Positions 19,254 through 28,755 of a stretch of DNA of 64,000 bases are shown here, piece after piece. Made by a program: the position numbers and the translations under genes. The DNA is from Pseudoalteromonas sp. NC201 (GTDB lineage Bacteria > Pseudomonadota > Gammaproteobacteria > Enterobacterales > Alteromonadaceae): contig NZ_CP022522.1 of the NCBI RefSeq assembly GCF_002850255.1, forward strand, positions 2,231,125 to 2,295,124, in the 5' to 3' direction. The notes beneath the pieces were generated by a model. It made no database searches. It was not told the DNA's origin and saw only the letters and a list, made by a program, of their open reading frames with translations. The stretch's first letter is position 1, and every line of letters begins with the position of its first letter.

Positions 19254-19745
19254 TCATAATGCACTACTGTGCTTTTTTATCAGAGACGCTTTCATAATAT
19301 GTTGAGGGCCAGCAGGACCACCGAGGTATTTTTCATTTGTGTCTTCAAATCCACCTTTTAGGTAACAGGTAATCGCCGCTGGGTTTCTACAATTTACGGT
19401 TAAATATATTGACTCAAACTCTGGATAACTTGCCTGCGCATAAGGGACCAATGTACTCGCGGCTAATGTCCCTAGACCCTGACCTTGTCGCTGGCTATCT
19501 ATGACAAATGCTCTTAAACCTAAACCGCTTTTTGGGCAAAACGAATATGTGTTCGAATATGCAATATCAAACTTAAAATATCCGATAATTTCATCAGCCA
19601 CCTTTATGACATGCAAATGGGTGGTCTCACTTTGATCTTCTAAAAATGATTCAGCGGTACCGGCAAATTGAATTTGCTCCTCCGCAAGGTGTACTCGTTT
19701 CACTGCCTCTACATGAGTTGCGGTGAATGGCGCTAAGGTCAGCAT
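19254..19745 (-). CDS. GNAT family N-acetyltransferase
   Basis: 163 residues. The acetyl-CoA pyrophosphate loop RQGQGLG lies after an AFVIDSQ beta strand, with a following NPAAITCYLKGGF segment typical of the GNAT C-terminal half. These enzymes move an acetyl group from acetyl-CoA to an amine; the acceptor here is unknown. It stands alone, with long gaps on both sides. Confidence 0.8.
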   Translation of the reverse strand: MLTLAPFTATHVEAVKRVHLAEEQIQFAGTAESFLEDQSETTHLHVIKVADEIIGYFKFDIAYSNTYSFCPKSGLGLRAFVIDSQRQGQGLGTLAASTLVPYAQASYPEFESIYLTVNCRNPAAITCYLKGGFEDTNEKYLGGPAGPQHIMKASLIKKHSSAL

Positions 19746-20084
19746 GACTAAATCCTTCGTTGTCTAAGAGTTATACCATAACATAATACTCTCATTCGTT
19801 CCCAATAAGTTTACGGGCAATAAAACCTGTCTTTACTCCCTTATTTAAACTAAAGCTGTCGGTACCGAAATGAGCCACCACAAACAAAACAGACATAGAA
19901 TATGTATACAGTGCATGAGAATTACTTTTACGTATTTTAAATGGCAGATCAAATTTGAGGAGAAAATAACCAAAGTACCACTTTGAAAAGTTAACAAGTA
20001 AACACGCTCTCTTAATGCACAAAAGTAACTTCGACTTAAATTTATCTCTGGCTCCGGAGCAAAAGGTAACTTTAGGCGTAATGC
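19746..20084. other. 339-bp gap without a convincing gene
   Basis: AT-rich. A 76-codon frame on the - strand (19792-20022) has an unusual composition and no recognised motif, and its ATG lacks a clear Shine-Dalgarno sequence, so it is not called. Nothing else was seen. Confidence 0.4.
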
Positions 20085-20090
20085 CTAAAG
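20070..20090 (-). terminator. Hairpin at end of msrAB
   Basis: CTTTAGGC / GCCTAAAG, 8-bp arms with a 5-nt loop, overlaps the msrAB stop codon. On the - strand it is followed by GTTACCTTTTGC, so it is a weak intrinsic terminator at best. Confidence 0.4.
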
Positions 20091-21377
20091 CGCCTCTCTC
20101 GCTTTAAAATCAAGTACTTGGGCATTGATACAATAGCGGTCTTGACCTTTTGGCCCTTCATTTTTAAATACATGACCTAAATGAATACCACTGCTTTTTG
20201 AGCGTATTTCAGTTCTCACCATTCCGTGGCTTAAATCTTTGTGATAGGTCACGCTGTCTTTTACTGGGTGGGTAAACGACAGCCACCCAGTGCCCGAGTT
20301 AAATCTATCTCGGGTGTCAAAAAGAACCTTGCCGCTTAATTTATCGATAAATACGCCATCTGGTGTGTTTTTAAAGATATCATACTGCTTGCAAAATGGT
20401 CGCTCTGTGCCTTTTTGAAAGGCAATGTCAAAAGCTTCTGATCGACCCAGCTTAAAAGCACCAAGTGCCTTGTAAAACTCTTCTCTCGCCATAAAACCTT
20501 GAAAGCCAAGAGACTCAACACCATTTTCAATAAATAAGATCGTTGGCGTCGCCCAAGTCGCGGTTTTTATCATTAGCCCCTCAAGTTGATCGGCATAGCG
20601 AAAATGCAGTGGGATATCACCTTGATAGTCGTTTAACACCTCTTTTTTTAGCTTCTCGCAATAAGGGCAATAGCTTTTAGCATCAACAATCACAATATGC
20701 TTACCTTGGGCTAGCATAGTGTTATCTGTTTTATCTTTCGTCACCTTTTCAAAGGTCACTCCCGTGCTGTGATCTGGGCAGTATCCCTTGGGATTCTTGG
20801 TTAAGTAGTTTTGATGATACTCTTCCGCTGGATAAAATTTTCTAAGCGGCTTGATCTTGGTTTGAATGTCGCCATAGCCTTGCTCAGATAATAAATGTTG
20901 ATACTGCGCTTTTAATGTGTGGGCCTTGTCACTTTGCTGCTCGTCAGTGTATAGAATGATCGAACGATACTGCGTTCCAACGTCATTACCCTGACGGTTT
21001 TTCTGCGTTGGATCATGACTTTCAAAGTAGTACTTTAGCAGCGCATCGGTGGTGATAAGATTTGCGTTGTAAGTTACCTTTACCACCTCCGCATAGTTGT
21101 CTTCATCAAAGCGTCGGCTCGATTTAATGATTTCTCTATAACTTGGCTTAAACCCTTTACCGTCGGCATAGCCAGATTCAGCATCTATCACGCCCGTCAT
21201 TTTTTCATAACGCTTTTCAGGACCCCAGAAACAACCGGAGCCCAACACTAACGTTTTAATATGGTTACTTGCGCCATCAACTTTAGGCTTTGGCATATCG
21301 GTCCCCGCGAGCGCCGATACACCCAAACCTAACATCATGATAAACCCTATCGATGCGGCCACCTGTAATGTTCTCAT
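20085..21377 (-). CDS. msrAB: Exported MsrA-thioredoxin-MsrB methionine sulfoxide reductase
   Basis: 430 residues from ATG 21377, chosen for GAGAGGG about 6 bp upstream and because it puts a signal-like hydrophobic segment at the N-terminus (to about residue 25). Order: MsrA (GCFWG near 49, PTQKNRQGNDVGTQYRS), a thioredoxin-like domain (SYCPYC), then MsrB (HLGHVF, RYCINA with the catalytic Cys). It repairs S- and R-methionine sulfoxide in envelope proteins. Neisseria PilB has the same three domains in the order thioredoxin-MsrA-MsrB. The MsrB part lacks the zinc CxxC pairs and has SGTGW where many MsrBs have SGCGW, so the usual resolving Cys is absent. The function is firm; the recycling route is unclear. 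Confidence 0.88.
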   Translation of the reverse strand: MRTLQVAASIGFIMMLGLGVSALAGTDMPKPKVDGASNHIKTLVLGSGCFWGPEKRYEKMTGVIDAESGYADGKGFKPSYREIIKSSRRFDEDNYAEVVKVTYNANLITTDALLKYYFESHDPTQKNRQGNDVGTQYRSIILYTDEQQSDKAHTLKAQYQHLLSEQGYGDIQTKIKPLRKFYPAEEYHQNYLTKNPKGYCPDHSTGVTFEKVTKDKTDNTMLAQGKHIVIVDAKSYCPYCEKLKKEVLNDYQGDIPLHFRYADQLEGLMIKTATWATPTILFIENGVESLGFQGFMAREEFYKALGAFKLGRSEAFDIAFQKGTERPFCKQYDIFKNTPDGVFIDKLSGKVLFDTRDRFNSGTGWLSFTHPVKDSVTYHKDLSHGMVRTEIRSKSSGIHLGHVFKNEGPKGQDRYCINAQVLDFKAREAL

Positions 21378-21548
21378 CACTACCCTCTCAATGCTGTATG
21401 TCACAACTAAGTATGACTATCACTTCATACTTATTGAACTTAATATGATTTACTGCGTATTAAATGAGACCGCTAAAGGTTAATTATCATTTCATCTAAA
21501 GTCGTTCATGATAGTGAAGTAGGCTGTCTGCAAAATAAAGGAATGGGT

Positions 21549-22859
21549 GTGAGTAAAATAAGTGAGAATCTCTATCAAAAGCTAACCAATGATGACGAAG
21601 CGCGTGCCTGTAAAGCGATTGACGATAAGGCGTGTAAAGAAGTTCCCGGTAACTACGTACTTATTTTATTGAGTCAACTATTTAGCAAATTAGGAGATGC
21701 CCTACTCAACCCAAAGATCACGCTACCTTGGCTGATGCAATCACTCGGTGCTCCCGCTTATATGATATCGGCTCTGGTCCCCATTCGCGAGTCCGGTTCA
21801 CTGATCCCACAATTGTTTATTGGCCAGTGGGTGCGTAAGCACGCTAAACGAAAGCACCTTTGGTCTCTCGGCGCACTTACTCAAGCTATTTGTGTACTAC
21901 TTATGGCACTGCTTGCATGGCAGCAAACTGAAAATCAATTATACGCTTGGTTGGTACTTGGATTACTGGCGATTTTTAGCATCGCCCGCAGCTTAAGTTC
22001 CGTGTCGTCAAAAGATGTCATCGGTAAAACTATCCCTAAACAAAAGCGCGGCCAGCTTAGCGGCCAAGCCGCCTCTGTCAGTGGACTTATAACCGTTACA
22101 TTTGGTGTCGGGCTTTTTATCGCTGCCACTCAAGTAAACAACGTCAACTTTGTGATCACACTGGTACTAGCTGCAATCTTTTGGCTGATTGGTGCGTTAA
22201 CGTTCTCAAAAATCAAAGAATATGAAGGGGCAACCGAAGGTGGTGAAAGCGGATTAGATAAAATAAAGCAAGATTTAGCACTGTTGAAAACCGATCCAAT
22301 ACTTAAAAAGTTCATTTTAGCCCGTGGATTGCTATTAAGTTCTGCGCTTATTCCGCCCTATTTCACCGTGCTGGCGCAGCAGAATATTGGCAACGGTGCA
22401 TGGGTGTTGGCAGCTTTGTTAGCGGTGTCTGGACTTGCTAGTTTAGTCAGTGGTGCATTTTGGGGTCGCCTTGCCGATCAATCCAGTAAACACGTGATGA
22501 TTTATGGTGCTACAATCACCGTTGCTATCACTGCTGTACTACTGGCAACTTCTTTATTTTATTCTTCACTGCTAGAAAAAATCTGGTTTATTCCACTTTG
22601 CTATTTTGTCATTGCCATCGCTCACCAAGGCGTGCGCGTGGGCCGCAAAACCTACGTGGTCGATATGGCCGAAGGAAACAAACGCACCAGTTACGTCACG
22701 CTTAGTAACACAATTATCGGTATTGTACTTTTATTAACAAGTGCACTTGGTGTCGTTGCCTCGGTATTTTCAATTAATGTGTTACTTGCACTCTACATTA
22801 TGGTCACGATATTAGGCATCGTGCTGACAAGCCGCTTACCTAATGTCACTGAACGGTAA
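21549..22859 (+). CDS. MFS transporter
   Basis: 436 residues from GTG 21549; an ATG two codons upstream (21543) is in frame, but AAGGA at 21537 fits the GTG better. About ten to twelve hydrophobic segments follow a 35-residue cytoplasmic lead. The PIRESGSLIPQLFIGQWVRK segment sits where the loop 2-3 motif of major facilitator proteins is expected, and RLADQSSKHVM matches the second-half copy. The substrate is not predictable. It is divergent from msrAB across 171 bp. Confidence 0.78.
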   Translation: MSKISENLYQKLTNDDEARACKAIDDKACKEVPGNYVLILLSQLFSKLGDALLNPKITLPWLMQSLGAPAYMISALVPIRESGSLIPQLFIGQWVRKHAKRKHLWSLGALTQAICVLLMALLAWQQTENQLYAWLVLGLLAIFSIARSLSSVSSKDVIGKTIPKQKRGQLSGQAASVSGLITVTFGVGLFIAATQVNNVNFVITLVLAAIFWLIGALTFSKIKEYEGATEGGESGLDKIKQDLALLKTDPILKKFILARGLLLSSALIPPYFTVLAQQNIGNGAWVLAALLAVSGLASLVSGAFWGRLADQSSKHVMIYGATITVAITAVLLATSLFYSSLLEKIWFIPLCYFVIAIAHQGVRVGRKTYVVDMAEGNKRTSYVTLSNTIIGIVLLLTSALGVVASVFSINVLLALYIMVTILGIVLTSRLPNVTER

Positions 22860-22945
22860 AAGCTGTTACTTCACCGACAAACTGTGTCTAAATTTCTCCA
22901 AATGAGGTAAAAACGCCGCAATTTTAGTTATCTGAGGATAAAATT

Positions 22946-24460
22946 ATGTCATTGACTACGCGTTTTTCTGCTTTAGCGCTGGCGGTTGCCAGTATGACTT
23001 CTGCAAATGCCGCTGACTTTGAGTTCAATACCAAGCTTGCAGACGCTGATGCACTGGTACTTTTTCAAGCTGGTGAAAACCAAAGTAACCTAAAGTTCCT
23101 GGATAAAGACACTCGCAAACAATTGGCGCGCGCAATTGCTGCTGAAGATTTTAAAGGCGCGTATGGCAAAACAGTTGAAGTATTAGCACCTGTAGACTCT
23201 GATTATAAGCGTATCTTCATTGTTGGTTTAGGTGACGCAGGCGAACTCAACGCCAGCAAAATGACCAAACTTGGTGGTAACCTACACGCTAAATTCGAAG
23301 GTAAAAAGCTGGAGAATGTTGCGGTTGCATTCGAAGACGTTGAGGGAGCGCTTTCAAATGCAGAACTAGCAGCACAACTTGCACACGGTGCAAACCTTCG
23401 TGACCACACCTTCGAAGTATACAAAAAAGAGCCAAACACTTTTAACGTAAGCTATCACTTCGACGTTGCCGATAAACAAGCAACACAGGCTCAGTATAAA
23501 GCACTACAACACATTCAAGCTGGCGTGTTTTTAGCGCGCGACTTAACCTCTGAAGTCGCAACAGAAATGACTCCAGTAGACTTTGCAAAAGCGGCAAAGG
23601 AACTTGAACAATATGGCGTTGAAGTAAAAGTACTAGCACCAGCTGAACTTAAAGAACTTGGCATGGGTGCGCTTGAGGGCGTTGGCCGTGGTAGTGAGCA
23701 CGGCTCTCGCTTAGTTGTTGCACATTATAAAGGTAACAGCGAGACACCAATTGCCCTGATCGGTAAAGGTATTACTTTCGATTCTGGTGGTTATAGCATC
23801 AAAACCGGCGCTTCGATCGCACGCATGAAATCTGACATGGCGGGCGCAGCTGCCGTGCTTGGTACAGTAAAAGCAATGGCGCTAAGCAAAGCAGACGTAA
23901 ACGTGGTAGCAGTCATGGGTATGGCGGCAAATATGGTGTCTCAGTATGCAATTGCACCGGGTGATGTACTGCGCACTGCAGAAGGTATTAGCGTAGAAGT
24001 GGTCAACACAGATGCTGAAGGCCGTTTGGTGCTGTCTGATGCGATGTGGTATGCACGTAAACATTACAGCCCTGAGATCATGATTGACGTCGCGACATTA
24101 ACGGGCTCTAAAATTCGTGCTGTTGGTAACGAATATTCAGCAATTTTCTCTGAAGATGATAGCTTAATTACAGAATTTACCAACGCAGGTAAGGTTGTGA
24201 ACGAAAACGTATGGCGTCTACCGCTTGGCTATAAGGACAAACTAAAATCTGACATCGCCGATTTCCAAAACGTAGGTTCAGGTGGTCCTGGTGCAACAAC
24301 TGCTGCGACTTTCCTACAACAATTTGCAGGTGACACCCGTTGGGTTCATATCGATATTGCCGGTAACGCACTTTCAAGCTCAGCCAAAGACGAAGTACCA
24401 ACTGGTGGTACAGGCTATGGCGTTCGCCTCTTAAGCGAGTGGCTATTAACTGCTAAATAA
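22946..24460 (+). CDS. Exported leucyl aminopeptidase (M17)
   Basis: 504 residues. The N-terminal 22 residues are a signal peptide ending SANA before ADFEF, so the enzyme is exported, unlike cytosolic PepA. The catalytic half carries GKGITFDSGG, KSDMAGAA and the family signature NTDAEGRL, which hold the two metal ions and the catalytic Lys and Arg. It releases N-terminal amino acids from peptides. GAGGATAAA precedes the ATG and a strong terminator follows. Together with pcp downstream it fits a peptide-scavenging lifestyle. Confidence 0.9.
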   Translation: MSLTTRFSALALAVASMTSANAADFEFNTKLADADALVLFQAGENQSNLKFLDKDTRKQLARAIAAEDFKGAYGKTVEVLAPVDSDYKRIFIVGLGDAGELNASKMTKLGGNLHAKFEGKKLENVAVAFEDVEGALSNAELAAQLAHGANLRDHTFEVYKKEPNTFNVSYHFDVADKQATQAQYKALQHIQAGVFLARDLTSEVATEMTPVDFAKAAKELEQYGVEVKVLAPAELKELGMGALEGVGRGSEHGSRLVVAHYKGNSETPIALIGKGITFDSGGYSIKTGASIARMKSDMAGAAAVLGTVKAMALSKADVNVVAVMGMAANMVSQYAIAPGDVLRTAEGISVEVVNTDAEGRLVLSDAMWYARKHYSPEIMIDVATLTGSKIRAVGNEYSAIFSEDDSLITEFTNAGKVVNENVWRLPLGYKDKLKSDIADFQNVGSGGPGATTAATFLQQFAGDTRWVHIDIAGNALSSSAKDEVPTGGTGYGVRLLSEWLLTAK

Positions 24461-24474
24461 ATCCTCAGATTTTA

Positions 24475-24499
24475 AGCCGTGTTTAAACACGGCTTTTTT
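24475..24499 (+). terminator. Intrinsic terminator after aminopeptidase
   Basis: A 20-bp perfect palindrome, AGCCGTGTTT / AAACACGGCT, followed by a run of T. Confidence 0.85.
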
Positions 24500-24602
24500 G
24501 TGACTGCAACAAAATGGCAACTGATAGCAATAACTTCGTTTCAATTGCGAGGTGTGTTATAAGAAATATAACGTTTACCAAAGCAACCAATTGTTATTGT
24601 CT

Positions 24603-25253
24603 ATGTCCGATGTGAGTTGTTATCTATTAGGTGAGCAAGCAATTGTTATAAATGCAACATGTTTGCCTGATAGCAAAAGTCCAATTAATCAACGACTGTT
24701 CGCCCTCAAGAAATGGCTTGATAGTAGCGGTGATTTTATTGATGTGGTGCCTGCCAAATCTTCCGTTACTGCCTATTTAAAAGACCCCCGTAAAGCCGAA
24801 CCGTGGCAACATAAAATCCAAGCACATTGGCAAGGCCTAGAGGTAGCAGAGGTAAAGCCAACACACCATCATATTGAGGTGTTTTATGGCAAAGAATTCG
24901 GACAGGATTTTGAACGCATAGCGGACGAATTACAACTGACACCAAAACAGCTTATCGAGCTGCACTCAAGCGTTGATTATCAAGTACAATTTATTGGCTT
25001 CTTACCCGGTTTTGCTTACTTGTCAGGGTTACCAGCTGCGCTTCAATTACCCAGAAAATCCACACCAATTACCAAAGTCCCCAAAGGCAGTATTGCCATC
25101 GCAGACAGCTACAGTGCAATTTATCCGAGTCAATCTCCCGGTGGTTGGCATTTACTTGGACAAACCAATACTACGCTATTTGACCCAAATTCTGCATCAG
25201 CAAGCTTGCTGCAACCAGGAGATATCGTGCGTTTTGTGGAGAAATCATGCTAG
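24603..25253 (+). CDS. pxpB: 5-oxoprolinase subunit PxpB
   Basis: 216 residues from ATG 24603, where the conserved N-terminus CYLLGEQAIVI begins directly; a GTG at 24552 would add 17 unlike residues. LHSSVDYQVQFIGFLPGFAYL, YPSQSPGGW and LFDPN are conserved in E. coli PxpB. With PxpC it forms the part of prokaryotic 5-oxoprolinase that phosphorylates 5-oxoproline (pyroglutamate) with ATP. It overlaps pxpC by 7 bp, so the two are coupled in translation. Confidence 0.88.
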   Translation: MSDVSCYLLGEQAIVINATCLPDSKSPINQRLFALKKWLDSSGDFIDVVPAKSSVTAYLKDPRKAEPWQHKIQAHWQGLEVAEVKPTHHHIEVFYGKEFGQDFERIADELQLTPKQLIELHSSVDYQVQFIGFLPGFAYLSGLPAALQLPRKSTPITKVPKGSIAIADSYSAIYPSQSPGGWHLLGQTNTTLFDPNSASASLLQPGDIVRFVEKSC

Positions 25254-26185
25254 AAGTTATTAAACCTGGGCCACTTTCAACTATTCAAGACATTGGCCGT
25301 CAAGGACTTCGCCACTTAGGAGTAAGTCAAGCAGGTGTCATCGACCCTGTTGCGCTTAAACTTGCAAATACACTCTTGTCAAATGACGACGATAATGCAG
25401 CTATTGAAGTGACCATTGGCTTATGTGAATTTCACTTCCACGCCCCCACTAACTTTGTTATCACAGGGGCAGATCTCAATGCTGCTTTAAACGATGAAGT
25501 GATATACCCTTGCTGGCGCTACAGCGCTAAAGCTGGAGATAAGCTAACATTTAAACAAAACCGCGATGGTTTACGCGCTTATTTGGTGGTCGAAGGTGGA
25601 TTTACCAACATAGACAAGCTGCTTGGGAGTTATTCAACCGATCTCATGGCAGGCTTTGGGGGTATAAGCGGCCGAGCTCTTAAACAAGGGGACAAGCTGA
25701 GCTACACGCCAAGCACTGCCAAGGACGCCGTTGGTGGCCTGCAGCCCAGCTACGAAAAGCTCATTCATTTTATCCCAGGCCCACATCTCGAGTTAATTTC
25801 CAAACAGACACTGAGTGTATTAAACGACACCATTTGGAAAGTAAATCCCAGCAGTAATCGTATGGGTATTCGCCTAAGTGGCCATAGTAGCCTAGTGCAT
25901 GCACATAATATTGCAACCCAAGCTGTCCACCCAGGCGTTATTCAGCTCCCCCCTAGTGGCGAGCCCATTATCCTATTGAATGACTGCCAAACCACAGGCG
26001 GTTATCCAATTATTGGTACCATCATTCAAGCCGATATGCGCCACTTGAGCCAATTGGGCGCGGGCGATTGTATCCATTTAAAATCAACATCCCTTATAGA
26101 TGCAGCAAAGGAATCTCACCGAGTACAGGCGCATCTCAATCAGCTAAGGCTAGCGCTTAAAAATAAAGAACAACAAAATGACTGA
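25247..26185 (+). CDS. pxpC: 5-oxoprolinase subunit PxpC
   Basis: 312 residues. The N-terminus GPLSTIQDIGRQGLRHLGVSQAG and the SNRMGIRLSG and CQTTGGYP blocks are those of PxpC (biotin-dependent carboxylase-like domain). It works with PxpB and PxpA to open the 5-oxoproline ring to glutamate using ATP. It overlaps pxpB by 7 bp and the next gene by 8 bp. No pxpA (LamB/YcsF family) gene lies in this operon, although it usually sits beside pxpBC. Confidence 0.88.
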   Translation: MLEVIKPGPLSTIQDIGRQGLRHLGVSQAGVIDPVALKLANTLLSNDDDNAAIEVTIGLCEFHFHAPTNFVITGADLNAALNDEVIYPCWRYSAKAGDKLTFKQNRDGLRAYLVVEGGFTNIDKLLGSYSTDLMAGFGGISGRALKQGDKLSYTPSTAKDAVGGLQPSYEKLIHFIPGPHLELISKQTLSVLNDTIWKVNPSSNRMGIRLSGHSSLVHAHNIATQAVHPGVIQLPPSGEPIILLNDCQTTGGYPIIGTIIQADMRHLSQLGAGDCIHLKSTSLIDAAKESHRVQAHLNQLRLALKNKEQQND

Positions 26186-26936
26186 GCTAAATCTCCTTCC
26201 TCTTTCGGGCATTGCTGTGATTGTTATTGGCTTTGCTCTGAGGTTTAATCCCTTGTTGGTTGTCACCTCGGCAGGTCTAGTTACTGGTTTTGCCGTTGGG
26301 ATAGACTTTGTCGACTTAATTGCCACCTTTGGCGAAAAGTTTATGAACTCTCGCCAGCTTGCAAGCTTTCTACTTATCTTACCCGTGATTGCAATTTTAG
26401 AACGTTACGGCTTACAGCAGCGCGCTAAAGCTTGGGTTGCGGGCATAAAAGGGGCGACCACTTCTCGAATTTTAAGTATGTATTTTGTGGTCCGTGAGTG
26501 CTCCGCTGCGCTGGGGTTAATCAATTTAGCGGGCCAAGCGCAAACCGTTAGACCACTGCTCGCTCCGATGGCGATAGGCGCTGCGGCAAACCAATACGGC
26601 GACCTGCCACAAGATGTAAAAGACATGATAGGCGCACATGCTGCGGCCTGCGATAACATTGCCGTGTTCTTTGGTGAGGATATTTTTATCGCCTTTGGTG
26701 CTGTACTACTAATGGATGCATTTTTAAAAGAAAACGGCATTGCCGGGATTGAACCGCTACATATCGGACTTTGGGCAATACCAACCGCAATTGCCGCGCT
26801 CATTGTTCATCTTTTCCGGTTAGCGCGATTTGAGGCAAAAATCCGGGCAGAAATTGCGCGCTGTCAGCAGCAACAAAGCGAAGAAGAGCAAACACCTAGC
26901 AATACAAATTCAGCGCTTAAGGAGGAGTCATTATGA
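26178..26936 (+). CDS. DUF969 membrane protein, probable 5-oxoproline transporter subunit
   Basis: 252 residues with about six hydrophobic segments and a conserved block FGEKFMNSRQLASFLLILPVIAILERYG. The final 30 residues are hydrophilic and Glu/Gln-rich. DUF969 and DUF979 proteins always travel as a pair and are annotated as a two-part 5-oxoproline carrier because they co-occur with pxp genes. The position between pxpC (8-bp overlap) and the DUF979 gene (4-bp overlap) supports this. Transport is inferred from context, not from a known motif. Confidence 0.8.
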   Translation: MTELNLLPLSGIAVIVIGFALRFNPLLVVTSAGLVTGFAVGIDFVDLIATFGEKFMNSRQLASFLLILPVIAILERYGLQQRAKAWVAGIKGATTSRILSMYFVVRECSAALGLINLAGQAQTVRPLLAPMAIGAAANQYGDLPQDVKDMIGAHAAACDNIAVFFGEDIFIAFGAVLLMDAFLKENGIAGIEPLHIGLWAIPTAIAALIVHLFRLARFEAKIRAEIARCQQQQSEEEQTPSNTNSALKEESL

Positions 26937-27943
26937 GCTTAATGAACACTCCTGACGCGCAATCTAGCTTACTTTCAATTGACAACATCTATTTATTAAT
27001 TGGCTTTATTGTGATGTTTTTAGTGGTGAAAACGCTACAAGATAAGGCCCATCCTAAGCGCCTCACCACCGCCCTATTTTGGTTTTTATTTGGCTCTGTC
27101 TTTATCTTTGGTGATGCTTCTATCGCGTTGATTGGTGAGCGAAATACTTATTTATGGATTGGCATCAACGTGGTGATCATCGCACTACTTGCAGGTATGA
27201 ATATGGTTTCCATGGGAAATTACGAAATGCCGTGCGAACGAGCCAAAACAGAAGATGCAAATCGGTTTGGTAATAAATTGTTTGTTCCTGCTGTACTTAT
27301 TCCAATAGTTACCGTTATCTGCACTATCATCTTAAGTGAGATCCAGCTCGGCGATTTTTATCTATTCGATCAGGAACATGTGACGCTTTCAGCACTGACA
27401 CTCGCTTGCACCATCGCATTGCTGGTGAGCTGGAACATAACCAAAGGCAGTCCACTACAAGCACTTTCTGAGTCTCGTCGCTTGGTCGACTCAATAGGCT
27501 GGGCAGCAATATTGCCACAGATGCTTGCAATGCTTGGCGGCGTATTTATCGTCGCCAACACAGGCACTGCAATCCAAGACTTAGTGACATTATTTATTTC
27601 GCCAGATAACCGTTTTATGCTCGTTGTACTGTATTGTGTGGGCATGGCACTCTTTACCATGATTATGGGCAATGCTTTTGCCGCATTTCCGGTAATGACG
27701 GCGGGTATTGCGCTGCCATTTTTGATTCAGGGGCATGGCGCTGATCCTGCGCCGCTCGTCGCAATTGGCATGTATTCGGGTTATTGCGGAACACTGATGA
27801 CACCGATGGCCGCTAATTTCAACATAGTGCCAGCGGCACTGTTAGATTTAAAAGATAAATACCAAGTCATTAAAGTGCAAATACCAACCGCTATAACGTT
27901 ATTGGTGATTAATATTTTTCTTATGTACGGAGTCGTTTTTTAA
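26933..27943 (+). CDS. DUF979 membrane protein, probable 5-oxoproline transporter subunit
   Basis: 336 residues with about nine hydrophobic segments. FGDASIALIGERNTYLWIGINVV and GMYSGYCGTLMTPMAANFNIVPAALL are conserved DUF979 blocks. It is the partner of the DUF969 protein just upstream (ATGA-type 4-bp overlap) and its stop overlaps the pcp start (TAATG). It probably forms the main permease body for pyroglutamate uptake. Confidence 0.8.
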   Translation: MSLMNTPDAQSSLLSIDNIYLLIGFIVMFLVVKTLQDKAHPKRLTTALFWFLFGSVFIFGDASIALIGERNTYLWIGINVVIIALLAGMNMVSMGNYEMPCERAKTEDANRFGNKLFVPAVLIPIVTVICTIILSEIQLGDFYLFDQEHVTLSALTLACTIALLVSWNITKGSPLQALSESRRLVDSIGWAAILPQMLAMLGGVFIVANTGTAIQDLVTLFISPDNRFMLVVLYCVGMALFTMIMGNAFAAFPVMTAGIALPFLIQGHGADPAPLVAIGMYSGYCGTLMTPMAANFNIVPAALLDLKDKYQVIKVQIPTAITLLVINIFLMYGVVF

Positions 27944-28605
27944 TGTCCAGTTACAGTAAACCTTGTGTCCTCGTTACTGGGTTCACCCCATTTGGTGGTG
28001 AGTCCATCAACCCTTCATGGCAATTAGCTCAGCTATTAGAAGGTGAGACCATTGAAGGCCACCTGATCCACACAAAAGAGTTACCTTGTGAATTTGACAA
28101 AAGTATTGAGTCTTTAACACAAGCGATAGATAAGTATCACCCAAGCATCGTGATCTGTTTAGGCCAGGCTGGTGGACGCTGTGATATCTCCATCGAACGT
28201 ATCGCGATTAACGTTAACGATGCCAGAATAGCCGACAACGCAGGAAACCAGCCGATAGATACACCAGTCGTTACACACGGACCCGATGCTTACTTTGCCT
28301 CTTTACCAATAAAAAGTATGCTAAGTAGTGCGATTCAGGCGGGAGTTCCTGCAAGTATTTCTAATACTGCGGGCACTTACGTGTGCAACCATGTGATGTA
28401 TGGATTACTGCACTATCTTAGTACACATGACTTAGCGTGCCGTGGTGGCTTTGTGCATATTCCATACTTGCCCTCCCAAGCGGCGCACCACCCTGGTGCA
28501 CCCAGTATGGACATTGACACCCTAGTTAAAGGAATAAAAATCCTATTAACCAGTGCCATTACACAAAAGCAAGATATTAAGCTTGTCGCTGGAACGACAC
28601 ACTAA
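27943..28605 (+). CDS. pcp: Pyroglutamyl-peptidase I
   Basis: 220 residues, C15 cysteine peptidase. Seen: LVTGFTPFGG at the N-terminus, CLGQAGGRCDISIER with the catalytic Glu, GTYVCNHVMYG with the catalytic Cys, and FVHIPYLPSQ with the catalytic His. It removes N-terminal pyroglutamate from peptides in the cytoplasm, giving the substrate used by PxpBC. It is coupled to the DUF979 gene by TAATG, making a logical peptide-to-glutamate operon. Confidence 0.93.
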   Translation: MSSYSKPCVLVTGFTPFGGESINPSWQLAQLLEGETIEGHLIHTKELPCEFDKSIESLTQAIDKYHPSIVICLGQAGGRCDISIERIAINVNDARIADNAGNQPIDTPVVTHGPDAYFASLPIKSMLSSAIQAGVPASISNTAGTYVCNHVMYGLLHYLSTHDLACRGGFVHIPYLPSQAAHHPGAPSMDIDTLVKGIKILLTSAITQKQDIKLVAGTTH

Positions 28606-28620
28606 TAAGAATCGCCCTAC

Positions 28621-28642
28621 AATGGTGCAAGATTGCACCATT
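28621..28642 (+). terminator. Hairpin after pcp
   Basis: AATGGTGCA / TGCACCATT, 9-bp perfect arms with a 4-nt loop, 16 bp after the pcp stop. No T run follows, so it may be a 3'-end stabiliser rather than an intrinsic terminator. Confidence 0.45.
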
Positions 28643-28755
28643 GCACATCACAAAAAATTCACATTTTCTCTATTTCATTGTGTGACTTATCAAATTATTT
28701 TTGGTAGAACTTAAACTATCTCATGGTAACTATGCTTCCATGAGCAATAATAATT

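Noticed and set aside
19792..20022. A 76-codon frame on the - strand
   Set aside because: No Shine-Dalgarno site, odd composition and no motif; it could be a remnant but cannot be supported.
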